DNA of 64,000 bases from NCBI GenBank assembly GCA_900551755.1, contig URXK01000001.1, positions 320,545-384,544 of the forward strand, in the 5' to 3' direction. The notes below the pieces were generated by a model that was given only the letters and a program-made list of their open reading frames with translations, made no database searches and had not been told where the DNA came from. This stretch comes from an uncultured Eubacterium sp. (GTDB lineage Bacteria; Bacillota; Clostridia; Lachnospirales; CAG-274). This document shows positions 25,622-35,661 of this stretch, one piece after another; the stretch's first letter is position 1; the number at the start of each line of letters is the position of its first letter. The position numbers and the translations under genes are program-made.

Positions 25622-26983
25622 ATGGCAATTATTAATATTTTAGATTGCGGTGCAGTAGGTGATGGTAAGACATTATGTACAAATGCTATTGCTTCTGCTG
25701 TTGAGCAGTGTAAAAAATTAGGCGGTGGTGTTATTTATGTTCCTGCTGGTACATATTTAACTGGTCCAATTTTTTTAAAGAGTAATATGAAATTAAATAT
25801 TGAGGCTGGTGCAACATTATTATTCTCTGCTGATATGAAGGACTATCCAGTTGTTAATTCTCGTTGGGAAGGTGTTAAGAGAGAGTGCTTTGCATCTCTT
25901 ATTAATGCTTATAATGAAGAAAATGTATCTATTACTGGTAGAGGTACTATTGATGGTCAAGGTAAGTATTGGTGGGATTTATTTAAGGATAAGGCTGCTT
26001 ATTATGAAAAGTATACATATCCTAGACCTAAGATGATTGCTCCTTATGAGTGTAAGAATGTACTTATTCAGGGTGTAACATTAAAGAATTCTCCTAGCTG
26101 GACTATTAATACTATTCTTTGTGACAATATTACTATTGACAATGTTACTATTAATAACCCTTATGATTCACCAAATACAGACGGTATTGACCCTGAGTCT
26201 TGTACTAATATTCATATTAGTAACTGCCATATTGATGTAGGTGATGACTGTATCGCTATTAAGGCTGGTACTGAAGATACAGAAGAAAGAATACCTTGTA
26301 AGAATATTGTTATTGATAACTGTACTATGGTTCACGGTCACGGTGGCGTTGTTATCGGTTCTGAAATGACTGGTAGTGTTGTTAATGTAACAATTTCTAA
26401 CTGTATCTTTGAAAACACTGATAGAGGTATTAGACTTAAGTCAAGAAGATTTAGAGGCGGTGTAGTAGAGGATATTAGAGTAAATAATGTAATTATGGAA
26501 AATGTTCTTTGCCCATTTATTGCAAACCTTTACTATATGTGGGGACCTAGAGGTATGGATCCAGAAACTTGTGACAAGAACCCAGCTCCTGTTACTGATG
26601 ATACTCCAGCATTTAGAAGATTACATTTTGCTAATATGACTTGTAAGAATGTTAATGCTGCTGCTGGTTACTTCTATGGCTTAGCTGAAATGTATGTTGA
26701 AGATTGTACATTTGAAAATGTTTATATTGAAATCGCTAAGGACGCTGTACCAGGTATTCCAGCTATGCTTGTTGGTGCAGAAGAAGTTAAGGAAAAGGGC
26801 TTCTATATGTGCAATACAAGAGGCATTGAGTTTAATAATGTAACTGTTGTTGGTGTTGATGGACCTGCATTTGAAATTGAAAACAGTGAAGATATTGTTT
26901 TAAACAACTGTATCAATAAGAACAATAAGTCTGGTGCTGAAATGGTTAAGCAGACTAATGTTAAGAATTGCAAGGTAATGTAA
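25622..26983 (+). CDS. Glycoside hydrolase family 28, probable cytoplasmic exo-polygalacturonase
   Basis: A 453-residue right-handed beta-helix enzyme of GH28, which hydrolyses galacturonic-acid linkages of pectin. Catalytic motifs are NTDGID (D187), GDDCIAIK (D208, D209), GHGHGGVVIGS (H240) and RGIRLKSRRFRGG. There is no signal peptide: the protein starts MAIINILDCGAVGDG, so it should act inside the cell on imported oligosaccharides. An in-frame TTG lies six bases upstream, but ATG 25622 has GGAGG at the right distance. Its place next to the importer supports a role in trimming oligogalacturonides. Confidence 0.93.
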   Translation: MAIINILDCGAVGDGKTLCTNAIASAVEQCKKLGGGVIYVPAGTYLTGPIFLKSNMKLNIEAGATLLFSADMKDYPVVNSRWEGVKRECFASLINAYNEENVSITGRGTIDGQGKYWWDLFKDKAAYYEKYTYPRPKMIAPYECKNVLIQGVTLKNSPSWTINTILCDNITIDNVTINNPYDSPNTDGIDPESCTNIHISNCHIDVGDDCIAIKAGTEDTEERIPCKNIVIDNCTMVHGHGGVVIGSEMTGSVVNVTISNCIFENTDRGIRLKSRRFRGGVVEDIRVNNVIMENVLCPFIANLYYMWGPRGMDPETCDKNPAPVTDDTPAFRRLHFANMTCKNVNAAAGYFYGLAEMYVEDCTFENVYIEIAKDAVPGIPAMLVGAEEVKEKGFYMCNTRGIEFNNVTVVGVDGPAFEIENSEDIVLNNCINKNNKSGAEMVKQTNVKNCKVM

Positions 26984-27004
26984 TCATTTTACTTATGTAA
27001 GTTT

Positions 27005-27040
27005 AAAGCTCTTTATTGATGTTTCAATAGAGAGCTTTTA
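27005..27040 (+). terminator. Terminator after the GH28 gene
   Basis: Stem AAAGCTCT with AGAGCTTT, extended inward by TATTG/CAATA, followed by TTTTAGTATTTTATT. The T-tract is interrupted. Confidence 0.65.
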
Positions 27041-27061
27041 GTATTTTATTTGGAGGGGAAA

Positions 27062-28927
27062 ATGGCTACAAAGATAAAAAATAATATTAATGACAAGTGG
27101 AAAAAGGGATTTTTCTATTTTATTGCTACTGTGTTAGCAATGTTTCCTTATGTTATAACATTTACTACAGAGGATAATGAAATATATACACCAATGGTTG
27201 CAGATTTGCCAAAGCACTTAGAAATGGAAAAGGGTGCTGTTGTTTTCTTTGGTATTTTGTTGCTTATTGCTTTTATGGATAAGTTTACAACAAAGGATAA
27301 AAGTAAAAGAAAATTATCAATTGTATTGGGTATAGTTTTCTCTGTATTTACTGTGTTTGGTAAAAGTTTTGAGTCTATAGCTTCTTGGGGATATATATTT
27401 ACTTCTATATCTGGCTTTTTAGCATCAATTTGTTCTATGGCAGGCTATGGAATTATTTATTACTATGCAATTTCTATATTTATTAACTTTATAGATAATT
27501 GCAATGATATTGTTTCAAAAAATAGCTTTTTAAGTGCTATTAACAATTACATACAGAATTTTCTTAAGTCTAAAAGTTTATTGAAAATATGGATTGTATT
27601 GATGATTTGCTGGTTGCCTTATATTATAATTAATTACCCAGCTATTATTCACGCAGATTCTGGCGTTATGCTTGGTGAGTATTGGAACAACAGCCTTTTT
27701 AATCATCACCCAGTTGTTCAAACTGTAATATGGGGCAGTTTTGTAGACTTTGGTTATAATGTTTTTGGTTCTTATAATGTTGGTGTCTTTCTTTATGCTT
27801 TAATTCAATATTTGTACGGCACATTTATTATTGCTTTAATATTGGACTATGTTTATAAAAAGGGCTACCCAGTTATAATGGTGTTTGCTGTATTTGTTAT
27901 ATTTGCTCTTACACCAGCGTTCCCTAGATATTCAACTGCTGTTTGTAAGGACTCTAACTATTCCTTATTTGTGTTATTTATGGTTTGGTTACTTATGAAA
28001 ACTATTGATGCAAAGGAACAGTTATATAATTTCAAGGTAAAAAGTAATATATTAATATTTGTAGGTTGGATATTAACTATTTTATTTGTTTGTTTTTCAA
28101 GAAAGAATGGTATTCATCTTGTAATATTAACATCTATTTTTACTTTATTATATTTAAGAAAAAATGTAAAATCTCTGCTCATTATACTTGCTGCTATTGT
28201 TATAGGAAGTGGTGTTTATTTTGAGGGAGAATATATTATTAAAAATGTATTGGATATAGGCAATGATGATACTAAGGAAATATATTCAATTCCTTTCCAG
28301 CAGACCGCTAGATATGTTCGTGACTTTGGTGCTGAAGTAACTAGTGAGGAAAGAGAGGCTATAGATGCTGTTTTAGATTATAATCAAATGGCAGGTTTAT
28401 ATTCTCCAGAATTATGTGACCCTGTTAAAAATACATTTAGAACAGAGTCAACAAAGGAAGATTTTTCAAGATATTTAGGTGTTTGGTTTAAAATGTTCTT
28501 TAAACACCCATTAAATGGTATTGAAGCAACAATTAGTAACACCTATGGCTATTTTTATCCTGAAAATGTTGGTTATTACAAAGATGTTTTCTTTATGACA
28601 CAGTGTGTTGATGAGAATAAAATAGGTCCATCAGAGGGATTAAAGGCAGCGTCAGAATGGCTTTGTAATTTTAATATGAAAACTAGACAAATGCCTGTTA
28701 TAGGTTTGTTCTGTAGCTTAGGATTTTTTGTATGGATGGATATATTTGTAATGATTTATTTTATTCTTTATAAAAAGGATAAAAAATTTGTTCTTTATAA
28801 TATACCAGCATTAATAACATTGCTTATTTGTGTGGCATCTCCGGCTAATAATACAATGAGATATGGACTTCCTATTATGTTTATTGCTCCTGTTCTTCTT
28901 TGTATGTGTTTTAAAAATGAAAAGTAG
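27062..28927 (+). CDS. DUF6020 family polytopic membrane protein
   Basis: A 621-residue integral membrane protein with about twelve hydrophobic segments. It resembles the DUF6020 family of Firmicutes, recognisable from IHADSGVMLGEYWNN and FNHHPVVQTVIWG between segments. The layout is like GT-C glycosyltransferases, suggesting but not proving a role in surface glycan assembly. ATG 27062 is preferred over an in-frame TTG at 27050 because GGAGGGG lies just ahead of it. DUF1292 follows after eight bases. Confidence 0.75.
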   Translation: MATKIKNNINDKWKKGFFYFIATVLAMFPYVITFTTEDNEIYTPMVADLPKHLEMEKGAVVFFGILLLIAFMDKFTTKDKSKRKLSIVLGIVFSVFTVFGKSFESIASWGYIFTSISGFLASICSMAGYGIIYYYAISIFINFIDNCNDIVSKNSFLSAINNYIQNFLKSKSLLKIWIVLMICWLPYIIINYPAIIHADSGVMLGEYWNNSLFNHHPVVQTVIWGSFVDFGYNVFGSYNVGVFLYALIQYLYGTFIIALILDYVYKKGYPVIMVFAVFVIFALTPAFPRYSTAVCKDSNYSLFVLFMVWLLMKTIDAKEQLYNFKVKSNILIFVGWILTILFVCFSRKNGIHLVILTSIFTLLYLRKNVKSLLIILAAIVIGSGVYFEGEYIIKNVLDIGNDDTKEIYSIPFQQTARYVRDFGAEVTSEEREAIDAVLDYNQMAGLYSPELCDPVKNTFRTESTKEDFSRYLGVWFKMFFKHPLNGIEATISNTYGYFYPENVGYYKDVFFMTQCVDENKIGPSEGLKAASEWLCNFNMKTRQMPVIGLFCSLGFFVWMDIFVMIYFILYKKDKKFVLYNIPALITLLICVASPANNTMRYGLPIMFIAPVLLCMCFKNEK

Positions 28928-28935
28928 GTGAAATT

Positions 28936-29181
28936 ATGATAGATAAAGAGAATTTAATTATTCTTACAGATAGTAAGGGTAATGAAATAGAAATGGAGTT
29001 TTTAGACCTTATTGAATATGAGGGTTATGAATATGTTGTAATGGCAGAGGACGGCTCTGATGAAGTTGTGATTATGGAGCAAGTACCAAATGATGATGGA
29101 ACAACAGCAACATATAATGATGTTTTAAATGATGAGGTTATTAACAGAGTTTTTGATATTTTTAAAGAAAGATGTAATTAA
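28936..29181 (+). CDS. DUF1292 family protein
   Basis: An 81-residue acidic DUF1292 protein, marked by ILTDSKGNEIEMEFLDLIEYEGYEYVV split across the first strands. Members are small soluble proteins common in Clostridia, without a known role. It lies eight bases behind the DUF6020 gene and ends at a terminator. Confidence 0.88.
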   Translation: MIDKENLIILTDSKGNEIEMEFLDLIEYEGYEYVVMAEDGSDEVVIMEQVPNDDGTTATYNDVLNDEVINRVFDIFKERCN

Positions 29182-29183
29182 AA

Positions 29184-29218
29184 AAACAGGTTCTCTAAAT
29201 GAGAACCTGTCTTTTTAT
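29184..29218. terminator. Bidirectional terminator between DUF1292 and HIT genes
   Basis: A perfect 10-bp stem ACAGGTTCTC with GAGAACCTGT, loop TAAAT, followed by CTTTTT on the plus strand and preceded by AAAAAA, which gives a T-tract on the minus strand. Confidence 0.88.
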
Positions 29219-29220
29219 TA

Positions 29221-29637
29221 TTAAAGATTGCTCTTAATTTTGTTGATTATTTCAGCATATTCTTCATCAGTAAGGTATTTTGGTGGGTTTACATTCATTT
29301 CAAATGTACCACCGAAACCATAACCGTCTTTCTGCTTTGGAACAATGTGTACATGTAAATGTGGAAGTGTATCACTAAACATACCATAGTTTACCTTTGC
29401 AGGATTTACACTTTTCATAATAGCCTTGCCAACAGTCTGCATATCACTAATAAATGCAGCAGAGTCCTCTGGACTAAGCTCTGTAAAGTCAACATTGTGG
29501 TCCTTGTAAGCAATAACGCATCTACCATAGTAAGTCTGCTCCTTAAATAAATAGAGCTTGCAAACCTTTAAATCTGCAATATAAATCATAAGAGAGTCAA
29601 GTTTTTCTTTATTCTTGCAATATAAACAATTTTCCAT
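29221..29637 (-). CDS. HIT-family nucleotide-binding protein
   Basis: A 138-residue histidine-triad protein. The active-site motif is HLHVHIVPK (residues about 93-101), and an N-terminal CLYC may bind zinc. Such proteins hydrolyse nucleoside phosphoramidates or dinucleoside polyphosphates. A consensus promoter lies upstream on the minus strand, so it is a single-gene unit. Confidence 0.93.
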   Translation of the reverse strand: MENCLYCKNKEKLDSLMIYIADLKVCKLYLFKEQTYYGRCVIAYKDHNVDFTELSPEDSAAFISDMQTVGKAIMKSVNPAKVNYGMFSDTLPHLHVHIVPKQKDGYGFGGTFEMNVNPPKYLTDEEYAEIINKIKSNL

Positions 29638-29677
29638 TTTATTTCCTCCAGTATATTTTATTATAACCTATAAATTT

Positions 29678-29706
29678 ATTATAATTCTTAATTATGTTAA
29701 TGTCAA
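29678..29706 (-). promoter_or_regulatory. Consensus promoter of the HIT gene
   Basis: On the minus strand TTGACA (29706-29701), a 17-base spacer and TATAAT (29683-29678). Both boxes are perfect. Confidence 0.85.
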
Positions 29707-29789
29707 TAAAATTTAATGTCAATATTCGCCAATATGTGGTATAATTATTCCATTGGGGATAAAATAAATAAGAAGGGTGGGAGTTATTA

Positions 29790-31262
29790 TTGCATAGCTT
29801 GATTGGAGAGTTTTGGTATATATTTTTAGCTATATTGTTTGTAGTCAATTTACTCTTTGGTGTTTTTGTGGTATTTTTTGAAAAGAAAAATCCTGCTGTA
29901 ATATGGGCGTGGTTAATGGTCTTAGCTTTTATACCTTGTGTGGGATTTATTATATATCTTATATTTGGTTTTGAGGGCAGAAAGCATAAGTGGTTTGACA
30001 AAAAAAGACACGAGGATATAGCTATTTTAAAGGATTTTGAAAAGAAGTTTCCAGACCTTGTTAAAAGAAATTTACCAGATAATTTTAATGAACGCATTTT
30101 GCCTATAGAGCATACTTGGCACTTAAATGATTTTATAAGAATGAATTATAATAGTTGTGGCAGTATTTATAGAAAGGATAACAAAATAACTGCATATCAC
30201 GAGGGTAATTCAAAATTTAAGGCTTTAATGAAAGATATTAAAAATGCAAAGAAATATGTTTATATGGAATATTATCTTATGCACGATGATAAATTAGGCA
30301 ACATTATTATGGACCTTTTAGTTGAAAAGGCTAAAGAGGGTGTTGAGGTTAAGGTTCTATATGATGGCATAGGAAATTATAGAAACAAGCCTAATTTCAG
30401 ACGAAAGTTAAATAAGGCTGGAGGGGAGGCTAGAATATTTTTGCCACCTAGAGGTATTAGAATTAATTACAGAAATCATAGAAAAATTGCCATTATTGAC
30501 GGTGTAATTGGTTATGTGGGAGGCTTAAATATAGGTGATGAATATATTGGGGCTAAAAAAAAATTTGGATTTTGGAGAGATAGCCATATTAGAATTGAGG
30601 GCAGTGCAGTATATGACTTGCAGTTAAGATTTATAATGGATTGGAACTTTACAAAGGGCAAAAAAATTGTAATAGAAAATAAGCATTTCCCTGAAATTAA
30701 ATCGGATAAAACTAATATAAATATGCAAATTGTTTCAAGTGGTCCAGATACAAGCCACGACAATATATTTTATGGTTATTTTAGAATGATAACAGAGGCA
30801 AATAAAAATGTTTATATTGAATCGCCATATTTTGCTCCAGATGATGGACTTCTTGAGGCATTAAAGACAGCAGCATTATCAGGTGTTGATGTTAAAATAA
30901 TTATTCCTGCCAAACCAGACCATTTTTTTGTTCATTCTTGTAGCTTAAGTTATATTGGTGAACTTTTAGAGTCAGGAGTGCGTTGCTTTGAATATAGAAA
31001 GGGTTTTATTCATTCAAAGGTAATGACAATGGACGGCATAGTTACTTCTGTTGGTACTGCTAATATGGATATAAGAAGTTATAAGCTAAATTTTGAGGTT
31101 AATGCTTTTATATATAATAATGATGTTACAGCAGAATTTGATAAACAATTTAATATTGACATAAATGACTGTACTGAAATTACATTGGAAAATTATAAAA
31201 AAAGAGGCATTATTCAAAAGATTAAAGAGTCTTTTGCAAGGCTTATTTCACCTTTATTATAA
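29790..31262 (+). CDS. cls: Cardiolipin synthase
   Basis: A 490-residue phospholipase D-type cardiolipin synthase, which joins two phosphatidylglycerols. Two N-terminal membrane helices are followed by the two HKD motifs: HRKIAIIDGVIGYVGGLNIG (about 230) and HSKVMTMDGIVTSVGTANMD (about 405). The start is TTG at 29790, 10 bases behind a GGGTGGGAG ribosome site; no ATG fits. The length is typical. Confidence 0.94.
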   Translation: MHSLIGEFWYIFLAILFVVNLLFGVFVVFFEKKNPAVIWAWLMVLAFIPCVGFIIYLIFGFEGRKHKWFDKKRHEDIAILKDFEKKFPDLVKRNLPDNFNERILPIEHTWHLNDFIRMNYNSCGSIYRKDNKITAYHEGNSKFKALMKDIKNAKKYVYMEYYLMHDDKLGNIIMDLLVEKAKEGVEVKVLYDGIGNYRNKPNFRRKLNKAGGEARIFLPPRGIRINYRNHRKIAIIDGVIGYVGGLNIGDEYIGAKKKFGFWRDSHIRIEGSAVYDLQLRFIMDWNFTKGKKIVIENKHFPEIKSDKTNINMQIVSSGPDTSHDNIFYGYFRMITEANKNVYIESPYFAPDDGLLEALKTAALSGVDVKIIIPAKPDHFFVHSCSLSYIGELLESGVRCFEYRKGFIHSKVMTMDGIVTSVGTANMDIRSYKLNFEVNAFIYNNDVTAEFDKQFNIDINDCTEITLENYKKRGIIQKIKESFARLISPLL

Positions 31263-31274
31263 TTGATAATAAAA

Positions 31275-31313
31275 AACTAGCTGATACAAATTTATGTGTC
31301 AGCTAGTTTTTTT
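31275..31313. terminator. Bidirectional terminator between cls and the histidine kinase
   Basis: A long stem (AAACTAGCTGAtACA with TGTgTCAGCTAGTTT) followed by TTTTTTT on the plus strand and preceded by an A-run. It ends two convergent units. Confidence 0.85.
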
Positions 31314-33483
31314 ATTTCTGTAAAACAATTACTATTTTAAATAAATCGCCGTCAGTAGTTATGTTCATAATGCCACCGTGAAGTTCTACAATACTTTTAG
31401 CTATTGAAAGACCTAAGCCAGAACCTTCAGTAGTTCTTGATGGGTCACCTCTTTTAAATCGTTCAAACAATTCATTAGCATCAAAGTCCATATTGTAGTT
31501 TGCAACATTTTTGAAAGTAATAACAACATCGTGTTCTTCTTCTGTAATGTCAACATAGGCTCTGGTGCCTTTAGCAGAGTATTTAAGTATATTATTAATT
31601 AAATTATCAAATACTCTCCACATTTTTTGACCGTCAATATTAACTAGTATTGAGTCTGTGCTTGTTGAAACAATAAATTCAATATCAGACTCCTCTATTT
31701 TGTAAGAAAGCTCGCCTAAAGTTTGGTCAAGTAGGGCAACAATATCAGAATACATTTTATCTAATTTCATTTGACCGCTTGAAAGTTTAGAGGCTTCAAA
31801 TAAATCATCAATTAATATTTTCAATCTTTTAGACTTATTGTCAATTACTGATATATATTCATTAGCCATATCATTGTTTATGTTAAGTCCTTTAAGTAAA
31901 GATACATAGCTTATAATTGAAGTAAGTGGTGTTTTTAAATCGTGAGATACATTAGTAATAAGTTCGGTTTTAAGTCGTTCACTTTTTAATATCTCATTTA
32001 AGTTTCTTTGCAAACCACTATTAATTTTATTTATATTATTAATAGAAGTTGTAAATGGACCACTTTGTTCAGGAATTGTATCCATTTTGCCGTCGGCTAA
32101 TTCTTGAATATAGTATCTAAGTTTAATTTCAGCAACAATAGCCTTAAATATAACAGCAAAAACAAGAGATGCAATTGTAAGACCAACATAAAGTAAAAAT
32201 GTTCTTAAAAGCATATTTGCACCTAAAAGCGAAATATACATTGCACCAAATGTCCAAATAATAATTACTGTTTGAAAAATAAGCAAACCTGTTAAAATAT
32301 ATTTTTTTGATTGGAGAGCTAATTTTATATCTAAGGCTGCATTTGATATTATTTTAAATGTTGTAGACTTAAATAATTGTCTTGGGTGTTTGAAATAAGA
32401 CACAACTTGACAAAAATATAAACAGAAAAATACAACAATAAAACTTGAAATAATCAACACAGTAAACATACCAAAGTGTATTCCCTTAACAAGGCCCATT
32501 GTAATAATGTTAGCACTTAAACTACTGTATTTTATAATAAATACAATAAGAATAATTGCTAAAGGCGTAGTGTATACCGTTGGTATTTTAACATAATGAT
32601 GAAATACATTTTCCAATATTGCTTTTGTAGTGTCCTTGTGATATAGGTATAAGTAAGAAATTAACAAAGCAACTATACCAAAAAGACAAAGAGGCAATAA
32701 TGGTGATGATAATACAGAGTTGTATTTTATTTCATCAGTAAGCATAAGCATTTGAGTTCTTATAGCAACAGATGTTGTAACTGGTATTGAAATATCACAA
32801 TTAATACCGTGGTCTTCAAAAGAAGTATTAAGCATTTTGTTATTAAAGTTAATAGAGAAAATAGGGTCTTTAATATTTATTGTTTCATAGCTGCCTTCTT
32901 TGTAAAAATCATTGGTATTTGTTGCAATTACTCGGCAAAGCACATTGCTATATATAGAATAATGAAAATCCTCATTAGATGTAAGATAATTTTCAATTGA
33001 GTTATAATTATTAATAGCGTCACTTAATTCTGTTTGCCTAGTTATAAGATTATCAACTGTTGAATTTTGTACATTAAAGTTGTATAAATCTTCTGGATTT
33101 TCAATAGTGTAACTATCAGTTATATCATCTGTTGATGTTTCGCTTTCAGTATTGTTTTCGGTAGAAAATGGCTTAATATTAGCATCAAAACTTTTAGGCT
33201 TTGGAACAGCCTCACCTGTTGAAATGTAATTATCTATTTCAGAAAGTTTTAATGTTGCCTTATCTACATCAAAGCTACTATAGTAAATGTAGTATCTTTG
33301 AAGATTTTTAGCATATCTTATGACCTCTTTGTTGATTTCAGCACTATCCTTAAAGTAGGAAACAGAGTTTTCATCAAAATCCAGCTTTTTTTCAGCACAA
33401 GTCATAAATGATGCTGCTGTCAATATAACAATTAAGCAAATAGTAAAAATTGATACTACTTTATTTTGAGATTTTGTATCCAA
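31312..33483 (-). CDS. Membrane sensor histidine kinase
   Basis: A 723-residue sensor kinase. An N-terminal helix precedes a roughly 220-residue extracellular region, then about six membrane segments and a coiled linker. HisKA motif NVSHDLKTPLTS has the phosphorylated H514; the ATPase domain shows the N box NNILKYSAKG, then GSGLGLSIAKSI. The start ATG lies inside the response regulator gene (overlap of 23 bases), so the two are translationally coupled. The signal sensed is unknown; its neighbours do not point to one. Confidence 0.9.
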   Translation of the reverse strand: MDTKSQNKVVSIFTICLIVILTAASFMTCAEKKLDFDENSVSYFKDSAEINKEVIRYAKNLQRYYIYYSSFDVDKATLKLSEIDNYISTGEAVPKPKSFDANIKPFSTENNTESETSTDDITDSYTIENPEDLYNFNVQNSTVDNLITRQTELSDAINNYNSIENYLTSNEDFHYSIYSNVLCRVIATNTNDFYKEGSYETINIKDPIFSINFNNKMLNTSFEDHGINCDISIPVTTSVAIRTQMLMLTDEIKYNSVLSSPLLPLCLFGIVALLISYLYLYHKDTTKAILENVFHHYVKIPTVYTTPLAIILIVFIIKYSSLSANIITMGLVKGIHFGMFTVLIISSFIVVFFCLYFCQVVSYFKHPRQLFKSTTFKIISNAALDIKLALQSKKYILTGLLIFQTVIIIWTFGAMYISLLGANMLLRTFLLYVGLTIASLVFAVIFKAIVAEIKLRYYIQELADGKMDTIPEQSGPFTTSINNINKINSGLQRNLNEILKSERLKTELITNVSHDLKTPLTSIISYVSLLKGLNINNDMANEYISVIDNKSKRLKILIDDLFEASKLSSGQMKLDKMYSDIVALLDQTLGELSYKIEESDIEFIVSTSTDSILVNIDGQKMWRVFDNLINNILKYSAKGTRAYVDITEEEHDVVITFKNVANYNMDFDANELFERFKRGDPSRTTEGSGLGLSIAKSIVELHGGIMNITTDGDLFKIVIVLQK

Positions 33484-34153
33484 TTCCCCACACCACCTTT
33501 AAATACATTGGTTCTTTTGGATTAACCTCTATTTTTTCTCTAATTCTTCTTATATGAACGGCTACAGTATTTTCGCTGTTTATAAATGGCTCATTCCATA
33601 CCTTTTCATATATTTCTTCTATAGAGAATATAACATCAGGATTTTCCATTAAAAGCTGTAAAATTTTAAATTCAATTGGAGTAAGTTTAATAGGAGTATC
33701 GTTAAGTTTAACCTCCTTAGTTTTTTTGTTAAGGTACAATCCTCTTATAAGAAGCTCGTCTTTAGTCTGCTGGAAGCTACTAAACTTTGTATATCTTCTT
33801 AAGTTTGACTTAACTCTTGCTATAAGTTCAAGGAAGTTAAATGGCTTAGTAATGTAGTCATCAGCACCGATGTTTAATCCAAGTACAATATCCTTGTCCT
33901 CTGATTTTGCAGAAAGCACAATAATAGGTATTTCTTTGTCCTGTCTTATTTTAAGTATGGCTTGAATACCGTCCATTTTAGGCATCATTAAATCCATTAT
34001 TATTAAATGAATATCTGGGTGCTGTTCAAGAACCTTTAAGGCTTCTTCGCCATCGTGAGCCTTGTATACTGTCATCTGTTCGTTAGCTAAGTAAATTTCT
34101 ATTGCATTTAATATTTCTTTGTCGTCATCAGCAACTAATATTTTGTATTCCAT
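33461..34153 (-). CDS. OmpR-family response regulator
   Basis: A 230-residue two-component regulator. The receiver domain has the acidic pair DDD (9-11), the phosphoacceptor D54 in IIMDLMMPKMDG, and lysine in ITKPFNFLEL. A winged-helix DNA-binding domain follows (TPIEFKILQLLMENP, then SENTVAVHIRRIREKIE). It is the partner of the histidine kinase, which it overlaps. The ribosome site AAAGGAGG lies upstream of ATG. Confidence 0.94.
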   Translation of the reverse strand: MEYKILVADDDKEILNAIEIYLANEQMTVYKAHDGEEALKVLEQHPDIHLIIMDLMMPKMDGIQAILKIRQDKEIPIIVLSAKSEDKDIVLGLNIGADDYITKPFNFLELIARVKSNLRRYTKFSSFQQTKDELLIRGLYLNKKTKEVKLNDTPIKLTPIEFKILQLLMENPDVIFSIEEIYEKVWNEPFINSENTVAVHIRRIREKIEVNPKEPMYLKVVWGIGYKISK

Positions 34154-34246
34154 ATTGATTTCCTCCTTTGTAGGTTTTACTTATTATAAGTATAATTCAT
34201 AATAATTAAAATAGGAATATATATTTCTGAATTTTATATTAATATT

Positions 34247-35632
34247 TTACCACATATTATTAAGCAATTCAAAGGCTTTTATAATATTTTCGTTTGTAAT
34301 GCCTGTGTAGCCTAGTACCAAAGCTGGCTTAGGGTGTTTGCCTGTTACATAGTAGTTATTTATATTAGTTATTAATATGCCTTTTTCTTTAGCTTTATTT
34401 ACTATTTCATTAACATTAGTGTTTTTTTCAAATTCAAGAACTATGTGAAGTCCAATATTTTCTCCTATTAAATTGATTTTAGTATTAGTATTGTTTAGGC
34501 AATCTTTAATTGTACTTATTCTGGATTTATATATATTTCTCATTCTGTTTATATGTCGTTCAAAATATCCACCAGCCATAAATTTTGCAAGAGTATATTG
34601 TTCAAAACAAGACACTGTGTTTGAGTAAAACTGCATATATTTATCAAATCTAAATACTAAATTCCAAGGAAGCACCATATAGCTTATTCTAAGAGAAGGG
34701 GCTAAATTTTTTGCAAAAGTATTCATATATATAACCTTACCGTTGTTATCAAGGCTTTGAAGTGCTGGTGCAGGCTTACCACTGTATCTAAACTCACTGT
34801 CATAGTCATCTTCTATTATATAGCCATTTTTTTCAATTGCCCAATTTAATAGTTCATATCTTCTGCTAACAGGTGTTACAATTCCTGTTGGAAATTGGTG
34901 AGAAGGTGAGGTGTGGAGTACATTTACATCTGAATAAATAAGATGTTCCATACTTACACCATAGTCATCAAGAGGTAGATACTCTGTATTAATATTGTAG
35001 GCTTTTAATATTTTAGCTATTTTGTGATAGCCTGGGTTTTCAACAGCATATTTTTTGTCTTCACCTAATAGCTGTATGATTAGATTAATAAGATATTCTG
35101 AACCAGAGCCAATTATAATTTGTTCAGGCTGACAGTTTATACCTCTATAGGATTTAAGATATTTGCATATTTCAGCTCTTAAAGAATATAAGCCTTTTGG
35201 CTCACTTTTGTTAAGAAGTTCTTTATCTTTATCTCGTATAACTTCTCTCAAAAGTTTTGTCCAAACAGAAAAAGGAAAATTTTCAGTGTCAACAGCGTTA
35301 GTTTTGAACTCATATATATAATCTGACCTTGTCAAATTTTCTCTAACTGGTATTGGATTAATGTCAGATGCAGTAATAGAAACTGAATTTTGTATATCAT
35401 TTGTAAAATAGCCACTTTTAGGTTTTGAATAAATATACCCTTCACTTATTAACTGCTCATAAGCTGACTCAACTGTCATAACGCTGATTTTAAGGTGGTT
35501 TGCTAACATTCTTTTAGAAGGTAGCTTTTCTGCTGGAACAATTATTTTATTTAATATATCGTTTTTTATATTTTCATAAAGCTGTTGGTAAATTGGAACT
35601 TTGCTTTTGTAATCAAGTAAGTATGTAAACAT
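34247..35632 (-). CDS. pdxR: MocR-type PLP-binding regulator, probable PdxR
   Basis: A 461-residue GntR/MocR regulator. The N-terminal winged helix (YQQLYENIKNDIL, LPSKRMLANHLKIS) is fused to an aminotransferase class I domain with DDYDSEFRY and the PLP-lysine region NTFAKNLAPSLRISY. PdxR activates pdxST when pyridoxal phosphate is scarce; this gene is divergent from pdxS with an inverted repeat between them. The frame continues upstream to 35728, but those residues are not family-like and would run through the operator region, so ATG 35632 is preferred. Confidence 0.88.
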   Translation of the reverse strand: MFTYLLDYKSKVPIYQQLYENIKNDILNKIIVPAEKLPSKRMLANHLKISVMTVESAYEQLISEGYIYSKPKSGYFTNDIQNSVSITASDINPIPVRENLTRSDYIYEFKTNAVDTENFPFSVWTKLLREVIRDKDKELLNKSEPKGLYSLRAEICKYLKSYRGINCQPEQIIIGSGSEYLINLIIQLLGEDKKYAVENPGYHKIAKILKAYNINTEYLPLDDYGVSMEHLIYSDVNVLHTSPSHQFPTGIVTPVSRRYELLNWAIEKNGYIIEDDYDSEFRYSGKPAPALQSLDNNGKVIYMNTFAKNLAPSLRISYMVLPWNLVFRFDKYMQFYSNTVSCFEQYTLAKFMAGGYFERHINRMRNIYKSRISTIKDCLNNTNTKINLIGENIGLHIVLEFEKNTNVNEIVNKAKEKGILITNINNYYVTGKHPKPALVLGYTGITNENIIKAFELLNNMW

Positions 35633-35661
35633 AATCAATAATCTGACCTTATAAAATAATT

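Noticed and set aside
29639-30097. 152-residue minus-strand frame over the start of cardiolipin synthase
   Set aside because: It overlaps the HIT promoter and the clear cls coding region, and its residues match no family.
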